A DNA stretch of 12,968 nucleotides, from contig SSBO01000092.1 in NCBI GenBank assembly GCA_005281725.1, forward strand, positions 1 through 12,968. Reading direction: 5' to 3'. The notes beneath the pieces are model-generated. The model searched no databases, was not told where the DNA came from, and was given only the letters and a program-made list of their open reading frames with translations. The position numbers and the translations under genes were made by a program. This DNA comes from Wuchereria bancrofti. Its lineage: Eukaryota; Nematoda; Chromadorea; Rhabditida; Onchocercidae. The first letter of the stretch is position 1. Each line of letters opens with the position of its first letter. Below are positions 1 to 10,897 of the stretch, piece after piece.

Positions 1-60
1 ATAAACTAGCTGAACAGATTTTAGTGAAGGCAGGCTCAAAATGAAAATTTCGACGAAGAG

Positions 61-324
61 GTGAAACTAAAACTAAGCCTCTATCTCGATGAAAATAAAC
101 TATGGAGATCAGCTAGTCGACTCGAAAATTCATCTTTACCTGAAAAAACGAAACATCCACTTTATTTACCAAGACACAACGTTATTACAGAGCTTATTGT
201 ATTATATAAACATGAGTCAATATTTCACGCCGGAGTAGCACATACGCTATCAGAAATCAGGCAAAGTTATTGGATCCCAAAAGGCCGAAGTAAAACGAAT
301 TTTAAACAAATGTTACGTATGTAA
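61..324 (+). pseudogene. Integrase N-terminal zinc-binding region (retrotransposon fragment)
   Basis: An open frame of 87 codons. It begins with linker sequence, then shows the integrase H2C2 pattern: the two histidines sit in [10 protein letters not shown] and the characteristic YWIPKGR follows. The matching C-x2-C pair (CYVC, bases 311-322) is not in this frame. It lies in the frame of the next segment, so a frame change near 283-292 splits the zinc finger. The frame has no convincing own start and is the continuation of an upstream pol region. Recognisable as an integrase fragment; not a stand-alone gene. Confidence 0.8.
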
Positions 325-358
325 ACGATGGAAAGCAAAACCCTTTAAACTGCCGATA

Positions 359-1297
359 ATGCCAAGTTTACCAGAAACGCGAGTAAGAAGATCGAGAACT
401 TTCGAAAACATTGGAGTAGATTATCTCGGACCGGTTTCAGTAATATCAAATATAGGTACAACTAAAAGATGGATTGCGTTGTTTACTTGCTTTACGACGA
501 GAGCTGTCCATTTGGAGAAAGCCGAAGACCTATCAACCGAAACATTTATGCACATTGTTAGAAGGTTTGTCAGTAGACGAGGTTTTCCACACCAAATTAT
601 CAGTGACAACGCACTTCAATTCCAAAGCGTATTCAGTATAATAACTCAGGAATATGGAAAGGTCAACGAATTTTTAGCAAAGAAAGGAATTCATTGGAAC
701 AGCATTACACCCCGAGCTCCATGGAGTGGGGGATTATATGAAAGGTTGGTAGGCTTAACGAAGAGAGCATTTAGAAGAGCGGTAGGAAGAAAATTACTAC
801 AGGAAAGAGACCTGGAAACGTTAATAATAGAAATAGAAGGCGTATTAAATACATGTCCTTTAACATATGTAAACTCAGACGACATCAAAGCCATACGACC
901 AGTTGATTCCATCTCTCCAAACGCACCATTAATTTTACCGATGTTTAACGACGATGATGACGATGATGATGAATACAATCCTGATAGAAGAAGTTTACGA
1001 CAGAAGCTTATACAATGTTGGAAAAATACACTTAAAACCTTAGACATTTTTTGGAACAAATGGAAAGGAGAATACTTAGCCACATTAAGAGAAAGGGCTC
1101 AAGCAAATCATGTTCACCCTAAATGTACGGTCAGAAACACCCCACGGATAAACGAAGTTGTATTACTAGATGAACCAGGAATTCCACGAGGAATTTGGAA
1201 ACTAGCAAAAATAGTAAGCTTAAAAGAAGAAAGAGACAGAAAAATAAGAGCTGCTGAATTGAAACTTCAAAGGGAAATACAGTTATACGACCCGTAA
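359..1297 (+). pseudogene. BEL/Pao integrase core and C-terminal region
   Basis: A 312-codon open frame that joins retroelement DNA into the host genome in intact elements. Catalytic triad by position in this frame: D21 (in IGVDYLGP), D83 (in SDNALQF) and E128 (in APWSGGLYERL), with a 44-residue gap between the second D and the E. After the core comes a run of seven Asp residues (bases about 948-972), then a basic Trp-rich segment (DIFWNKWKGEYL) and the WKLAKIV block of the DUF5641-type tail. The frame is open upstream of the listed Met, so 359 is not a true start. It ends at a stop where the tail continues in another frame, so the copy is broken. Confidence 0.88.
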
Positions 1298-1299
1298 AC

Positions 1300-1491
1300 T
1301 TGTTATACCCCCTGGAACTGCAAGACACGTATGAAACGGAAATACCTGAGGAAGATGAGATCGAATGTCCTAAGAACGAAGCCAACAAGGAAAATGAAAA
1401 GGATATGAAAAAGTCAGATAAAATCACGACGCTAAATGATGGCCAATATCATCCAGAACGTCACTTCCGGGTTCGGAGTGTTGGCAAATAG
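1300..1491 (+). pseudogene. C-terminal tail of the retrotransposon pol, frame-shifted
   Basis: Sixty-three codons that follow the integrase tail in a frame one base back. The first residues (LYPLEL) fit the short conserved end of BEL/Pao pol proteins, and homologous reading appears to begin just before 1300. The rest is rich in Glu, Lys and Asn and ends with a basic HPERHFRVRSVGK before a stop. It lies 30 bases upstream of the polypurine tract, the usual place for the pol stop. Apart from position and composition little supports a function. Confidence 0.6.
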
Positions 1492-1522
1492 GCCGAAAGT
1501 ATTAATACAATAACTAAGAACC

Positions 1523-1533
1523 AAGGGAGGGGG
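1523..1533 (+). other. Polypurine tract of the BEL-like element
   Basis: Eleven uninterrupted purines (AAGGGAGGGGG) lie about 30 bases after the last pol stop. In LTR elements such a tract primes plus-strand DNA synthesis and directly abuts the 3' LTR, so the 3' LTR should begin at about 1534. Function is inferred from composition and position. Confidence 0.65.
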
Positions 1534-2699
1534 CTACGAAAGGAATCAAACTAACAGGCAACCAGATAATAAAAATGCAATTTAACGATGTGGATATTTG
1601 ACCTCAACAAAAAGCCATTCTAAGCGGTATAGAAAGGCAATTTCTTCTTATGGATATTACAACGGATCGATGAATTGAGGGACAGTGGTCTTAGGACACT
1701 AACAGGACGATGCGTGCATAGGATTTTAACTGATAAACGGATAACCCTTTGTTACAAACGGTGTAGCTGGAAAGAGAGGAGAAGCAATAAGTGAGAATTT
1801 CTTTGTTCAAAAATTAACCTCGCTTTACACACATTTTATATTGTATAAGATACATGAGAATTAAATGCATGTAATAGACTATTGTAACAAGAGATATCTA
1901 TCCTTAAACAAATCTCCTTTCTTCTTAAATTCAGATTTATGATCTTCAGTCTCAATGAACTCCAACACCATCTCTTAATTGCAATTAATCATTTTTTACA
2001 ATTGTACATTTATAGTGTGGTTGCGGTTCAGCTCTCTGGTAATGTTTAGCGTTTTATAACTGTGTAGCATCCGTGCGATATGTATAATGCGCTATTATGA
2101 TGTTGATTTGTTTTATGCTAAATAAAGGTTTAATTACCCAAGTTTGAGGTGCGGAAAAACAATCAGTTCGGCCAGTTCTACTGAGAGTACAACGTGAGCG
2201 ACGAGAATAGACGTAAGAATATAAATTAAAGTAGGAAACAATCATAAATAGATAATCGTCTCTTAACGAAAAGAAGGGAAAATTATCATAAATTTATATT
2301 TTTTTCCTACAAATGTAAATGTTCATTAAATCTACTATTTTCCTTACAAACTTCCCTACACAGCAAGTCTGATGGTAGTATGTAAACATAATTGTCTTTA
2401 AATTTTGAAGTGTAGAGGGCTCGGACCGATAGGCTATCAGTTTTGTCATCGAAATGGAATCATGACCAATGGATTCATTCGAAATACTAAAAATACGTGT
2501 CACCTGTCCTCCTATGACAGCACGAGTAAAAATATTGGATAATTGCATCAGTGGAAAAGCAATAAAAAGAAAAATTTGACCATTCAGAAACAGTGGAATT
2601 CCTTCTGAGGGTTTTCCATACAGGTATTATGAGTTCCATAGTAGCAATATTGTCACAAAAGCCTGCTATCATGCTAACTCTGTGTTTTTGTCATTTCAG
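1534..2699. other. AT-rich non-coding stretch; probable 3' LTR at its left end
   Basis: The first part should be the 3' LTR because it follows the polypurine tract. I cannot mark its right end: no second LTR copy is present for comparison and no clear target-site duplication was seen. AATAAA-like words occur (around 2120). Open frames are short and lack codon structure. The last 76 bases (2624-2699) could be an intron, with a GTATTA donor and a TTTTTGTCATTTCAG acceptor, leading into the SLC17 exon. The 36-base block before it (2588-2623) does not read convincingly as an exon. Confidence 0.45.
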
Positions 2700-2973
2700 C
2701 TGTTATCAACAGTTGGTATGCCAGTGGTACCATTTCTGGTGAGCTGGTTGCTCCACAGAATGCTGTCCAGGAATGGCGTCTGGTCGTACTCATAATAGCT
2801 GTTTCTACGTTGTAGTCGATATTGTATTCTGCGCGCTATGCAGTGACAAGCCGGAACATTGGGCATTTGGTGGCACTGATGCTAGCACTATCGATCAATT
2901 CAGACTTGAGTCAGTTCACAAACAGATGAGTAGTAGAGATGACGAAGGAAATATCGCCGGAAGGAATAAATAG
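2700..2973 (+). pseudogene. SLC17-family (sialin/VGLUT-type) transporter, last exon, frame-shifted
   Basis: This family of major-facilitator proteins moves organic anions such as glutamate, sialate or phosphate across membranes. The exon follows a good TTTCAG acceptor. Homologous reading uses three frames in turn: 2700 to about 2750 (hydrophobic, with VVPFLVSWL), about 2753-2800 (PQNAVQEWRLVVLIIAV, the EEW-x-x-VF-x-IA block before the last helix), then about 2803-2973 (DIVFCALCSDKPEHWAFGG and a hydrophilic tail to TAG). Each change equals one missing base. The SDKPEHW end corresponds to the family's SGE-x-QPW end of the last helix. Upstream exons for the other helices are not visible. Subfamily and substrate cannot be told. 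Confidence 0.72.
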
Positions 2974-3840
2974 GTAATAGTGTTGCTGGCTGCTGTAATG
3001 ACGGCATCGGTGCGGAATACATGTGGCTCAGTTTACAACTGAATACAGCTCTTTATAACATTTCACTTTATTGAATCGGATTCCTTCTGCGTACAAGAAT
3101 TGTTCGAACAATGAATTTCAGCATTTTTCTGGCACAGAATTGACTTTTAGTCAAGTATAGCCAAAAAATTATTACGTGTTTATTTTACACAGTTAATGTA
3201 TTTTAACCATGCTACTTGCATCAGTCTTCAGACATGGGACTGTTTGGCCTGATAAAAAAGTTGATGATAGTAGTGAACGTTTTCAAGGCAGAGCGATGAC
3301 ATCCTTATCTCATGATAGCCGTATCAAATGCAAATTTAACTGTCATAGCTAGATTCTACGGAAGCTCACAATAAGATTATGTAAGAAAAACATTTTTAGA
3401 GGTAATTCCTATGACTTCTATTCCTCTCACCTCCAATATATGAGAAGTGATCCTCGGACATCATCTTTCACCGGACTTAAAGTCAATAATAGCTTTTATT
3501 GAAAGAATGCGAAAATGTGGATGACGTAAAATCTGGCGAAACAAAATTCTTAAAAAATTGTAGAGAGAAATTTAAGAAACCCGAGTTTGTATTACTTGCA
3601 TCATTACAAGATAGGGATATCAATAAATAATGTTTGGAAAATAAGAAAAATTTGTTCCACTTGAAAATATTGTCCAATAGACCGAAACAATCGTTATTGC
3701 TTTCTTTTCACTTTGAGCAACTGCAGTCAATTTTAAATGAGTTCGCTCGCTTTCATAAGGGATTGTTCACGTTTCTTTGTGACTCGAATGTTTTTTTGTA
3801 AGTCAAATTGCCGAAATAAACTTAAAGGCTAAATAAAGAA
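2974..3840. other. AT-rich intergenic stretch, no gene recognised
   Basis: No exon with both splice signals and codon structure was found on either strand. The short reverse-strand frame at 3483-3677 is Phe/Ser/Asn-rich, as expected for translated AT-rich DNA. The right end (about 3780-3840, with two AATAAA-like words) probably belongs to the LTR described next. Confidence 0.4.
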
Positions 3841-3890
3841 AGTGTGTTTTTATATATTTTTTGTGTTTTTATATATTATATATTTTTTCA
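3841..3890 (+). repeat. 3' end of an LTR with a 19-bp tandem repeat
   Basis: A T/A-rich unit of 19 bases at 3844-3862 (starting GTGTTTTTATAT) is repeated from 3863, the second copy diverging after about 15 bases. The block ends in TTTTTTCA, the CA dinucleotide usual for an LTR end. It is preceded by AATAAA words near 3816 and 3832 that could be the polyadenylation signal of the R region, and is followed four bases later by a primer-binding-site match. The left end of the LTR is not identifiable. Confidence 0.4.
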
Positions 3891-3894
3891 AAAG

Positions 3895-3914
3895 TGGCGT
3901 CCAACACCTGCGGG
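3895..3914 (+). promoter_or_regulatory. Primer-binding site, tRNA-Lys type
   Basis: The sequence TGGCGTCCAAC differs at one base from the TGGCGCCCAAC core used by many Gypsy-class retroelements that prime with tRNA-Lys. It begins four bases after the CA end of the putative LTR, the standard spacing. It marks the start of an internal region running to the right, but no gag or pol frame follows, so only the 5' end of an element remains. This element is separate from the BEL-like one: its primer site cannot belong to a 3' LTR. Confidence 0.45.
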
Positions 3915-4300
3915 ACGGAGATGTCGGGCCTAACCTAGCGCGGATATCCGAGATGTGTTCCATCCAACTGTTGTGCGTGGTGAAGACTGCACACTGTTGT
4001 TTGTGTTTAACCCTCTCCTAAGTCTAGGAACTGCCTCTGACTGATATGATGCGTTCTTGCTTGGGGCGGCACGCGTTATCACCAGATCACCCAGGAAGTG
4101 ACGCATACCTCACGGTCTACTACCAGGCAGCCTGCAGCAGCGCGCTGGGCCTGGGAGTCCATCCGTGCATGCCATACTCATTGCTGTAGTCCACTGATCT
4201 GCGTGTGGCCATTTTGTTTGCTACTTGTCGCGATAGATCGATTCTACGCCGTGAGAATTCGGACGCGCCATTACTGACCACAAAGATAGTACTATTAATA
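3915..4300 (+). other. GC-richer leader-like segment after the primer-binding site
   Basis: This stretch is clearly richer in G and C than its AT-rich surroundings, with words such as CAGCAGCGCGCTGGGCC. All frames contain stops within short distances. Its composition and place directly after a primer-binding site fit an untranslated retroelement leader. The return to AT-rich sequence near 4300 probably marks where the element is truncated. Origin is inference. Confidence 0.35.
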
Positions 4301-5531
4301 CAACAAGTGATTGTCTGCAGAAAATTTTCAGTGGAATGGTTAATTCTTCTTTGCCTTCTCCAACATCTCTCCTTCTCATCGTGATGTTTCGCAACTAATA
4401 TTTAGATCTAAGTATTGGGAAGCTGAATTCAGGAGGACGTTTGATTTCGTTTGTTCTGTTAATAACCCATAATCGTATAACCTTTAACCCATGCTGTATG
4501 CCAGTTCCCTACATTCTAGTTTTATTAACTCAACTTCAGGTCTTCCTTTTGCTTCAGTAGTAGCCTTTGACCTAAAAATTTTACAGAAAATGTCCCGCGG
4601 CAGAAGCAACCACCTACAACTATTTGTTTAGCATATCCCTAGGCTCTGTTCAAGTTTTTGAGATGTCCGAAATCATTAGTTGGGTCCAATGAACAGAATG
4701 CGGAGGAGACAGTTAAATAGAACAAGGCGTCCACAATCGTAGTACGGAAAGTGGCGTGGCAGCCTGAAAGTGATACTGAAACAATAGAAAATTAATCGTA
4801 CGAGAAGTGAAGTTGATAAGCCGAATTATGGAAGTTTAGGAGCAACTAAGTGTGCAGAAAGCTAACTATAACAAATTAGCCAATTAAATGAGCAGTTAAC
4901 TAATAAAAACAAAACAAAAAAGAGATGAAGAGGAAAGACATTTTTCCGTTCTTCTTTTTTTCAATTCCAGTTCATGAGAAAGACTTCCTCACTGGGGCCA
5001 TTGTTGAACTTGTTTATCTCTGTTCGGTTTGCCGTGATTGTAATTGCACGAAAGCATAATGTCTCGAAGTCTTAGCCAATATTGGTAGCTGTGTCTGTCA
5101 CTCGTGTCATTTTACTTTCCAATTACAGGTGCCTTGTCATTAACTCAGTATTGGGTAGTGGGAATATATTTTGATTTGCCTCATGAAGGAAAGTTCCATG
5201 CCCAACAGCCCCAAGCTTAAATGTCAAGTTTTCTTCCCAGTAAGAATTAAAGCTTTAGGCTTTTTAGCAGATCGACCACAACAAATAATCTGTTCGATCA
5301 CAAATATCAAAAACATTTTTCATTCTTAATATTTCTCGTTTATTGGGGACCTCTCAGTAAACGAGAAATTTTTACTGGAGACTGAGGACATATGTAAATC
5401 ACAGACAACTTACGCATTCTTTGATCACCAATCTACTATTCCGGATTTGCTGCTCTCATTGACCGCAACCTGTGAGTTACCATCTATCGGTGGACGGTGA
5501 ATTCAATTCTTTTCAATTATTTGTTTCTCAG
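4301..5531. other. Non-coding stretch before the aminotransferase exons
   Basis: No exon could be supported. The N-terminal aspartate aminotransferase exons (about the first 55 residues, with the family's VNLGVGAYRT-type motif) should lie here, but I could not find them on either strand. They may be farther upstream, lost, or interrupted by the retroelement leader. The last bases, ending TTTGTTTCTCAG, form a good splice acceptor. Confidence 0.4.
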
Positions 5532-5704
5532 TGAAATAGCGGGTGGAGGGTTTGGAGAAACGACTTGCAGATATTGAAGCAGAGAAACGACTTGCAGATG
5601 ATATTAGCTATGAATATTTACCGGTGCATGGCTATGAACCATTCTGTAGTGCAACAGTGGAACTAGTTCTTGGGAAAGATTCACCGACTATCAGAGCTGG
5701 AAAA
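5532..5704 (+). CDS. GOT1: Aspartate aminotransferase exon, SYEYLPV region
   Basis: The exon reads EKRLADDISYEYLPVHGYEPF and then LVLGKDSPTIRAGK, matching the family's IANDNSLNHEYLPILGL... and LALGDDSP... segments near human residues 55-105. Acceptor TTTCTCAG ends at 5531; donor AAA|GTTTGT follows 5704 in phase 0, and the next exon also starts in phase 0, so this junction is sound. A TAG at 5537-5539 in the coding frame means the first few codons are damaged, or the true acceptor differs. Bases 5555-5572 and 5582-5599 are identical: an in-frame 27-base (9-codon) tandem duplication that puts an extra RLADIEAEK into the helix before the YLP motif. Confidence 0.85.
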
Positions 5705-5885
5705 GTTTGTAATTTAAGGGTTTGAAATTGTGTTGAGCTGAGTACATGCTCTTGAAAAGAAAATTGTGTGCGGAAGCAAAGAAGATTACAGAAATACACA
5801 TTTTTGAGTATCAAGCAAGAATACTTCAATTGGAAATAACTAATAACTTTTGCCTCTTTCACTTTTCTTTGATGGGAAATTTCAG

Positions 5886-5991
5886 GCCATAGGTGTGCAG
5901 TGTCTTTCCGGAAGGGTTCACTAAAAGCTGGATCAGATTTTCTCAATTTTGTCATGAAAATGGAAACGGTTTATGTTTCTAAACCTACTTG
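5886..5991 (+). CDS. GOT1: Aspartate aminotransferase exon, GTG loop to PTW, one-base break
   Basis: It starts AIGVQCLSG in the frame set by the previous exon and continues, one base back, as GSLKAGSDFLNF and then ETVYVSKPTW. This matches GGVQSLGGTGALRIGADFL and VYVSSPTW of human GOT1, including the Trp that stacks on PLP. The frame change falls at 5911-5915, inside the Ser-Gly-Thr-Gly loop that holds the PLP phosphate, so as written translation stops at TAA 5922-5924. Acceptor AATTTCAG and donor TG|GTAAGT are strong. The segment between GADFL and VYVS is a few residues shorter than in the human protein. Confidence 0.85.
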
Positions 5992-6408
5992 GTAAGTTTG
6001 TTACTGACATGAACAATCGTGTTTGAGACCCATTTCTTAATCTTTTGGAGTTGTTAAGGAAGAACATGTTCAAAACATGTAAAGTTTCATAGCCTAATTT
6101 TTTAACCCATGAGTTGACTAATATTACTCTGCTAAATAACAAAAATGATAAACAAAGTAGGAAATGTTAGCAAAGAATTCTCTTTGCTATAAATATATGT
6201 TGTTTGTGGGGTTTACCATCTTTACTTCTAGGCGGATGTGAAAAGTTTCTCTGTTTTAAGTCCTATAGTTAAGCCTTGACAATGATTACTACAGCGAGTT
6301 TTTTATTGATTACTATTAGATACTTTTCTTCGTACTGTTTTTATTCAAAGTTCAAAGCAGTAATTAACATATTTTATTATGTATTATTTTGTCATTTGTT
6401 AAGTTTTC

Positions 6409-6521
6409 AATCATAAACTGATATTTGTAAGAGCTGGTTTTACGGATATACGTGAATATTGTTACTGGGATTCGATAAACCTGAAAAACATGTTGGCCGA
6501 TCTTAAGGCTGCATCTGAGAA
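6409..6521 (+). CDS. GOT1: Aspartate aminotransferase exon, NH..F..AGF to SEK
   Basis: Reads NHKLIFVRAGFTDIREYCYW, then DSINLKNMLADLKAASEK, matching [42 protein letters not shown] of the family. The frame is open throughout. The 5' side is defective: the sequence reads TTTTCA directly followed by AATCAT, so the expected acceptor AG is absent and no nearby AG restores the phase left by the preceding exon. The 3' side ends GAGAA|GTAAGTG, a good donor in phase 2. Confidence 0.85.
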
Positions 6522-6738
6522 GTAAGTGTTTTTTGTCTAATATTTTTCTCCCTTTATTTCATATCATTTTTGTCTACTATTGTTTTACGTTTAAACTCTC
6601 TATAACAAAGCTATTATAGCAAGGAACACAGGTTAGAGAAAAAATGTGGGCGTTAAGCTCTCGAGCTACGCACTACGAAAGGAATTAAAAAGCCATTAAT
6701 GATTTTAAATATGCTAAAATAAAGTTGTGTGCTTTTTA

Positions 6739-6772
6739 TTTTAGTGCTATAGTGGTTTTAGTGCCATAGTTG
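6739..6772 (+). repeat. 17-bp imperfect tandem repeat duplicating a splice acceptor
   Basis: Two adjacent 17-base units starting TTTTAGTGC, at 6739-6755 and 6756-6772, agree at 15 of 17 bases. Each contains a TTTTAG acceptor and the first bases of the aminotransferase exon. Only the second acceptor keeps the phase required by the previous exon. The upstream copy is thus either an alternative acceptor or a by-product of a local duplication. Confidence 0.8.
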
Positions 6773-6833
6773 TGCTCATAATCCAAGGGTATGGATCCGT
6801 GATTAGTGGAAACAGATTGCAGAAGTTTTTAAG
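6762..6833 (+). CDS. GOT1: Aspartate aminotransferase exon, HNPTG region, deleted
   Basis: The first codons read AIVVL in the phase left by the previous exon. The family then has HACAHNPTGIDPT..QWKQIA. Here HACA is missing, HNP follows in another frame (6777-6785), GMDP in a third (6788-6799), and WKQIAEVFK returns at 6807-6833. The lost HACA equals 12 bases and could come from slippage between two copies of a TGTGCT-like word. The Asn of HNPTG normally contacts the PLP ring. The acceptor is itself duplicated (6739-6755 and 6756-6772). The exon ends AAG followed by GCATGC, so the next intron would be a GC-AG intron. Confidence 0.75.
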
Positions 6834-6959
6834 GCATGCGTTAGAATTAAAAGATATTTTTTCTTTCTCCCCATTAAATATTTCGTTTTCTTTTAAATGT
6901 GATGATTCAATAAAACCGAGATGTCTTATTTCATATTGTCTTCTTTTTTTCTCTTTAAG
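6834..6959 (+). other. GOT1: Intron with GC donor, 126 nt
   Basis: It lies between an exon ending EVFK and one starting RRHLF, both in phase 0, exactly where GOT1 has ..VMKHRFLF... The left end is AAG|GCATGC and the right end CTCTTTAAG. A GC donor after AAG is a known minor class; a single T-to-C change from GTATGC would also explain it. The AAG acceptor lacks the usual C before AG. Confidence 0.55.
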
Positions 6960-7004
6960 AGGAGGCATCTTTTTCAATTCCTCGATCTTGCTTATCAAGA
7001 TTTT
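6928..7004 (+). repeat. 77-bp direct repeat, upstream copy
   Basis: Identical to 9810-9886 except for one T/C difference in the pyrimidine run (near 6950). It covers the last 32 bases of an intron and the first 45 bases (15 codons, [15 protein letters not shown]) of an aminotransferase exon. Flanks on both sides are unrelated between the copies, so the boundaries are abrupt. No indel separates the two copies, in contrast with the many breaks elsewhere in the locus. Confidence 0.95.
6960..7004 (+). CDS. GOT1: Truncated copy of the aminotransferase D222/Y225 exon
   Basis: Fifteen codons reading RRHLF and then FLDLAYQDF, in phase with the exon ending at 6833. This is the FFDSAYQGF block: its Asp pairs with the PLP ring nitrogen and its Tyr with the PLP oxygen (D222 and Y225 in pig numbering). 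After 7004 the sequence switches to AT-rich DNA with no homology, so the catalytic lysine is missing from this copy. It is the left part of the 77-bp repeat; the complete exon sits at 9842. Confidence 0.85.
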
Positions 7005-8141
7005 CATATTTTCATATTACGCGTTTTCATTAGCCGGTGTTTTTCCCTATTCTACTTTTCGCGTTTGTTTGTTTTTCGAAATTTCAAGTCCGTGTTATTG
7101 ACCTAATGTAAGCAGTTTTTTGTTGGTCTCCGGATGCTTCTCATCTTTTTGGAGTTGGCGCACATTGGCACTTGGGGAATGTTTATTCTCTTTTTCAGTT
7201 TTAAATAATATTACAAATGTGGAATTAGTTTTAAAATGGTACATTATTATTAAGTAAAGCGGTACTCGAAATATGGTGCTCCATGTTTAGATGAATCAGG
7301 ATTCCGTTTTATTTCCTCCCATCTGATAATTGTCTCAGTTAACTGTGGTTGCCATTATGTGTCATGGAAAGTACGTCGCATGTACAGCCTTTCAAAATAG
7401 ACATTAATCATTTCAGGAACAAATAACTGCTACTTCGAGGGTTGTTTAAATTCCTCAACATTTTCTGATGGATCATTTCTTTTGAGTGAAAATATAATCT
7501 TCTGACTGTGGTTCAAAATCTTCAAAATATTTCTGAATGATCGACTAATTGCACTTCATATTGTAAAGATTTCGCATAACGTTTTCTTTACTGTTTAACC
7601 TTTACCACTAAAGACGTTGATAAAGGAATGGGACACTTACTAAGTTCAGTTTGGGATCTAGGGACCTTTTTTTCGGGAGGTCTATGTCCTTTTGCATGTC
7701 CTAAGAAACCGGATTTTGACAGTCTCATTCAGAGGCTATAGAGGTATTTCATCGTGAATTTTAAGATTTCTGAAATATAATCATCTCAAACGATATGCGA
7801 AGCGTTAAAGTACTTGCTGGAAATTTTCTGTCTCTTTGTATGTTTTAAATAACTTTGTTATTTTATATAAATGTATAAAATGTTAGTCATCATTCTGAGT
7901 ACTTCATTGATCAGTTATTTTAATTGGAAATTAATAATGATTGAAAATCCTGTACGCAATTGATAGTACTCTGGGCATGCAAGATGAACTACAGTGGAGT
8001 GTCTGAAGCTTTAACAAAGATTAGTCCCAATGCCACTGCAAAATTATTTTGTTTATTTGGGTCTCGCATTTCCGGATGTTTGCAAGATCTCTGCAAGTTG
8101 CCTGCTTGTTAAAGCAAAATAATGAACTGTTCCTTCTCCAG
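7005..8141. other. AT-rich stretch inside the aminotransferase locus
   Basis: This begins at the abrupt end of the upstream repeat. The exons for LYNERVGNL and the SNPP-x-HGAR block should be here but could not be recognised. A fragment near 8000-8040 (GVSEALTKISPNATA in one frame) is the only stretch with codon-like character, and I cannot match it with confidence. Comparing the start of this stretch with the reverse complement of the end (before 9810) gave no convincing terminal inverted repeat, so a DNA-transposon insertion is not supported. Confidence 0.4.
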
Positions 8142-8202
8142 AAAGTTCTTGAATCATCCGTTCTTCAGGAAATCTAAATGCCCTCCGACTGTGGAAACAT
8201 AG
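8142..8202 (+). CDS. GOT1: Possible aminotransferase exon, LNHP region
   Basis: Bounded by CCTTCTCCAG and a strong donor ATAG|GTAAGG. From 8143 it reads KFLNHPFFRKSKC and ends TVET before a stop at the boundary. This resembles the family's IV..[22 protein letters not shown] segment (LN-x-P, two hydrophobics, then a charged stretch and T-x-x). The conserved Trp after the EE pair is not found, which suggests one more frame break. Homology is short; it is supported mainly by order and by the next exon. Confidence 0.4.
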
Positions 8203-8270
8203 GTAAGGTGTTAAAATTTTACTAGAATGCGAAATTCGGGTCTATTTCTTACATTAGTTTAATTTTTCAG

Positions 8271-8375
8271 ACCTCTCGTAGGGTCGAAGAATGCATGTCT
8301 TATGGGAAAATACGGAATATCTTGACGAGCCATGGAAAGCCATGGAATTCGTTACAGCTGGAAATGAATGATTGA
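8271..8375 (+). CDS. GOT1: Possible aminotransferase C-terminal exon, degraded
   Basis: After a good acceptor (AATTTTTCAG) closing a 68-base intron, the frame reads RRVEECMSYGKIRNIL, then TSHGKPWNSLQLEMN and a stop at 8373. It resembles the RI-x-x-MR-x-x-L-x-x-L-x-x-LGTPG-x-W-x-HI-x-x-QIGMF segment: the Met, the KI-x-x-IL spacing, GKP-W-N and Q-x-x-M all fall in order, with about four residues missing. The rest of the family C-terminus (LPSGRIN...) is absent downstream. The frame at 8368-8565 looks like chance read-through. Confidence 0.45.
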   Translation, partial: TSRRVEECMSYGKIRNILTSHGKPWNSLQLEMND

Positions 8376-10744
<2,369 letters not shown>

Positions 10745-10897
10745 ATGGATGTAAGGGAAATCATTGCTCTGATTGGTGCATTCTACTGGACTATTATGAC
10801 TGTTTTTGTTGTTCTCGGTATCATTGCTGCAACGTTCCTTACCGTCATGCTACCTGTTCCCTGTATTAGATTGGCCTGTTGCTTTATAGCTAACTAC
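10745..10897 (+). CDS. LPGAT1: Acyltransferase exon 1, membrane anchor
   Basis: Starting at ATG 10745 the frame reads MDVREIIALIGAFYWTIMTV and continues hydrophobic to about residue 47, with an LPVPCIRL break as in the N-terminal membrane segment of LPGAT1 and LCLAT1 proteins. The donor is TAC|GTAACA in phase 0; read-through meets TGA two codons later. The start is chosen as the first ATG in frame before the membrane segment; the frame is open farther upstream but those residues are not hydrophobic. Confidence 0.75.

Larger units (their letters stand above)
1..1533 (+). mobile_element. BEL/Pao-like LTR retrotransposon, 3' part (decayed)
   Basis: This is the end of a retrotransposon pol region cut off by the left window edge. 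Seen: a His-rich zinc-binding stretch, an integrase core with a D,D,E triad, a basic Trp-rich C-terminal region typical of BEL/Pao integrases, and then a purine-only run just before the presumed 3' LTR. No reverse transcriptase, protease or gag lies inside the window. The reading frame changes near 283-292 and again near 1285-1300, so this copy cannot make an intact polyprotein as written. BEL/Pao rather than Gypsy is inferred from the VDYLGP-type start of the core and the SDN-type second Asp block. Confidence 0.85.

Noticed and set aside
421..1427. Reverse-strand open frames over the integrase (421-609, 691-1083, 1131-1427)
   Set aside because: They are mirror frames of the integrase coding sequence; the Ser-rich run is the complement of the Asp tract.
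2588..2623. A 36-base exon before the SLC17 exon
   Set aside because: It has an acceptor and donor, but the required frame has a stop and no frame matches the expected transporter residues.
1535..6685. A shared 13-base word (CTACGAAAGGAAT) after the polypurine tract and again near 6673
   Set aside because: About one such match is expected by chance in a window this size, and similarity does not extend beyond it.
6747..7106. Overlapping open frames on both strands (6747-7007, 6772-7101, 6921-7106)
   Set aside because: They run across an aminotransferase exon, intron and repeat in wrong frames; only 6960-7004 reads as homologous.
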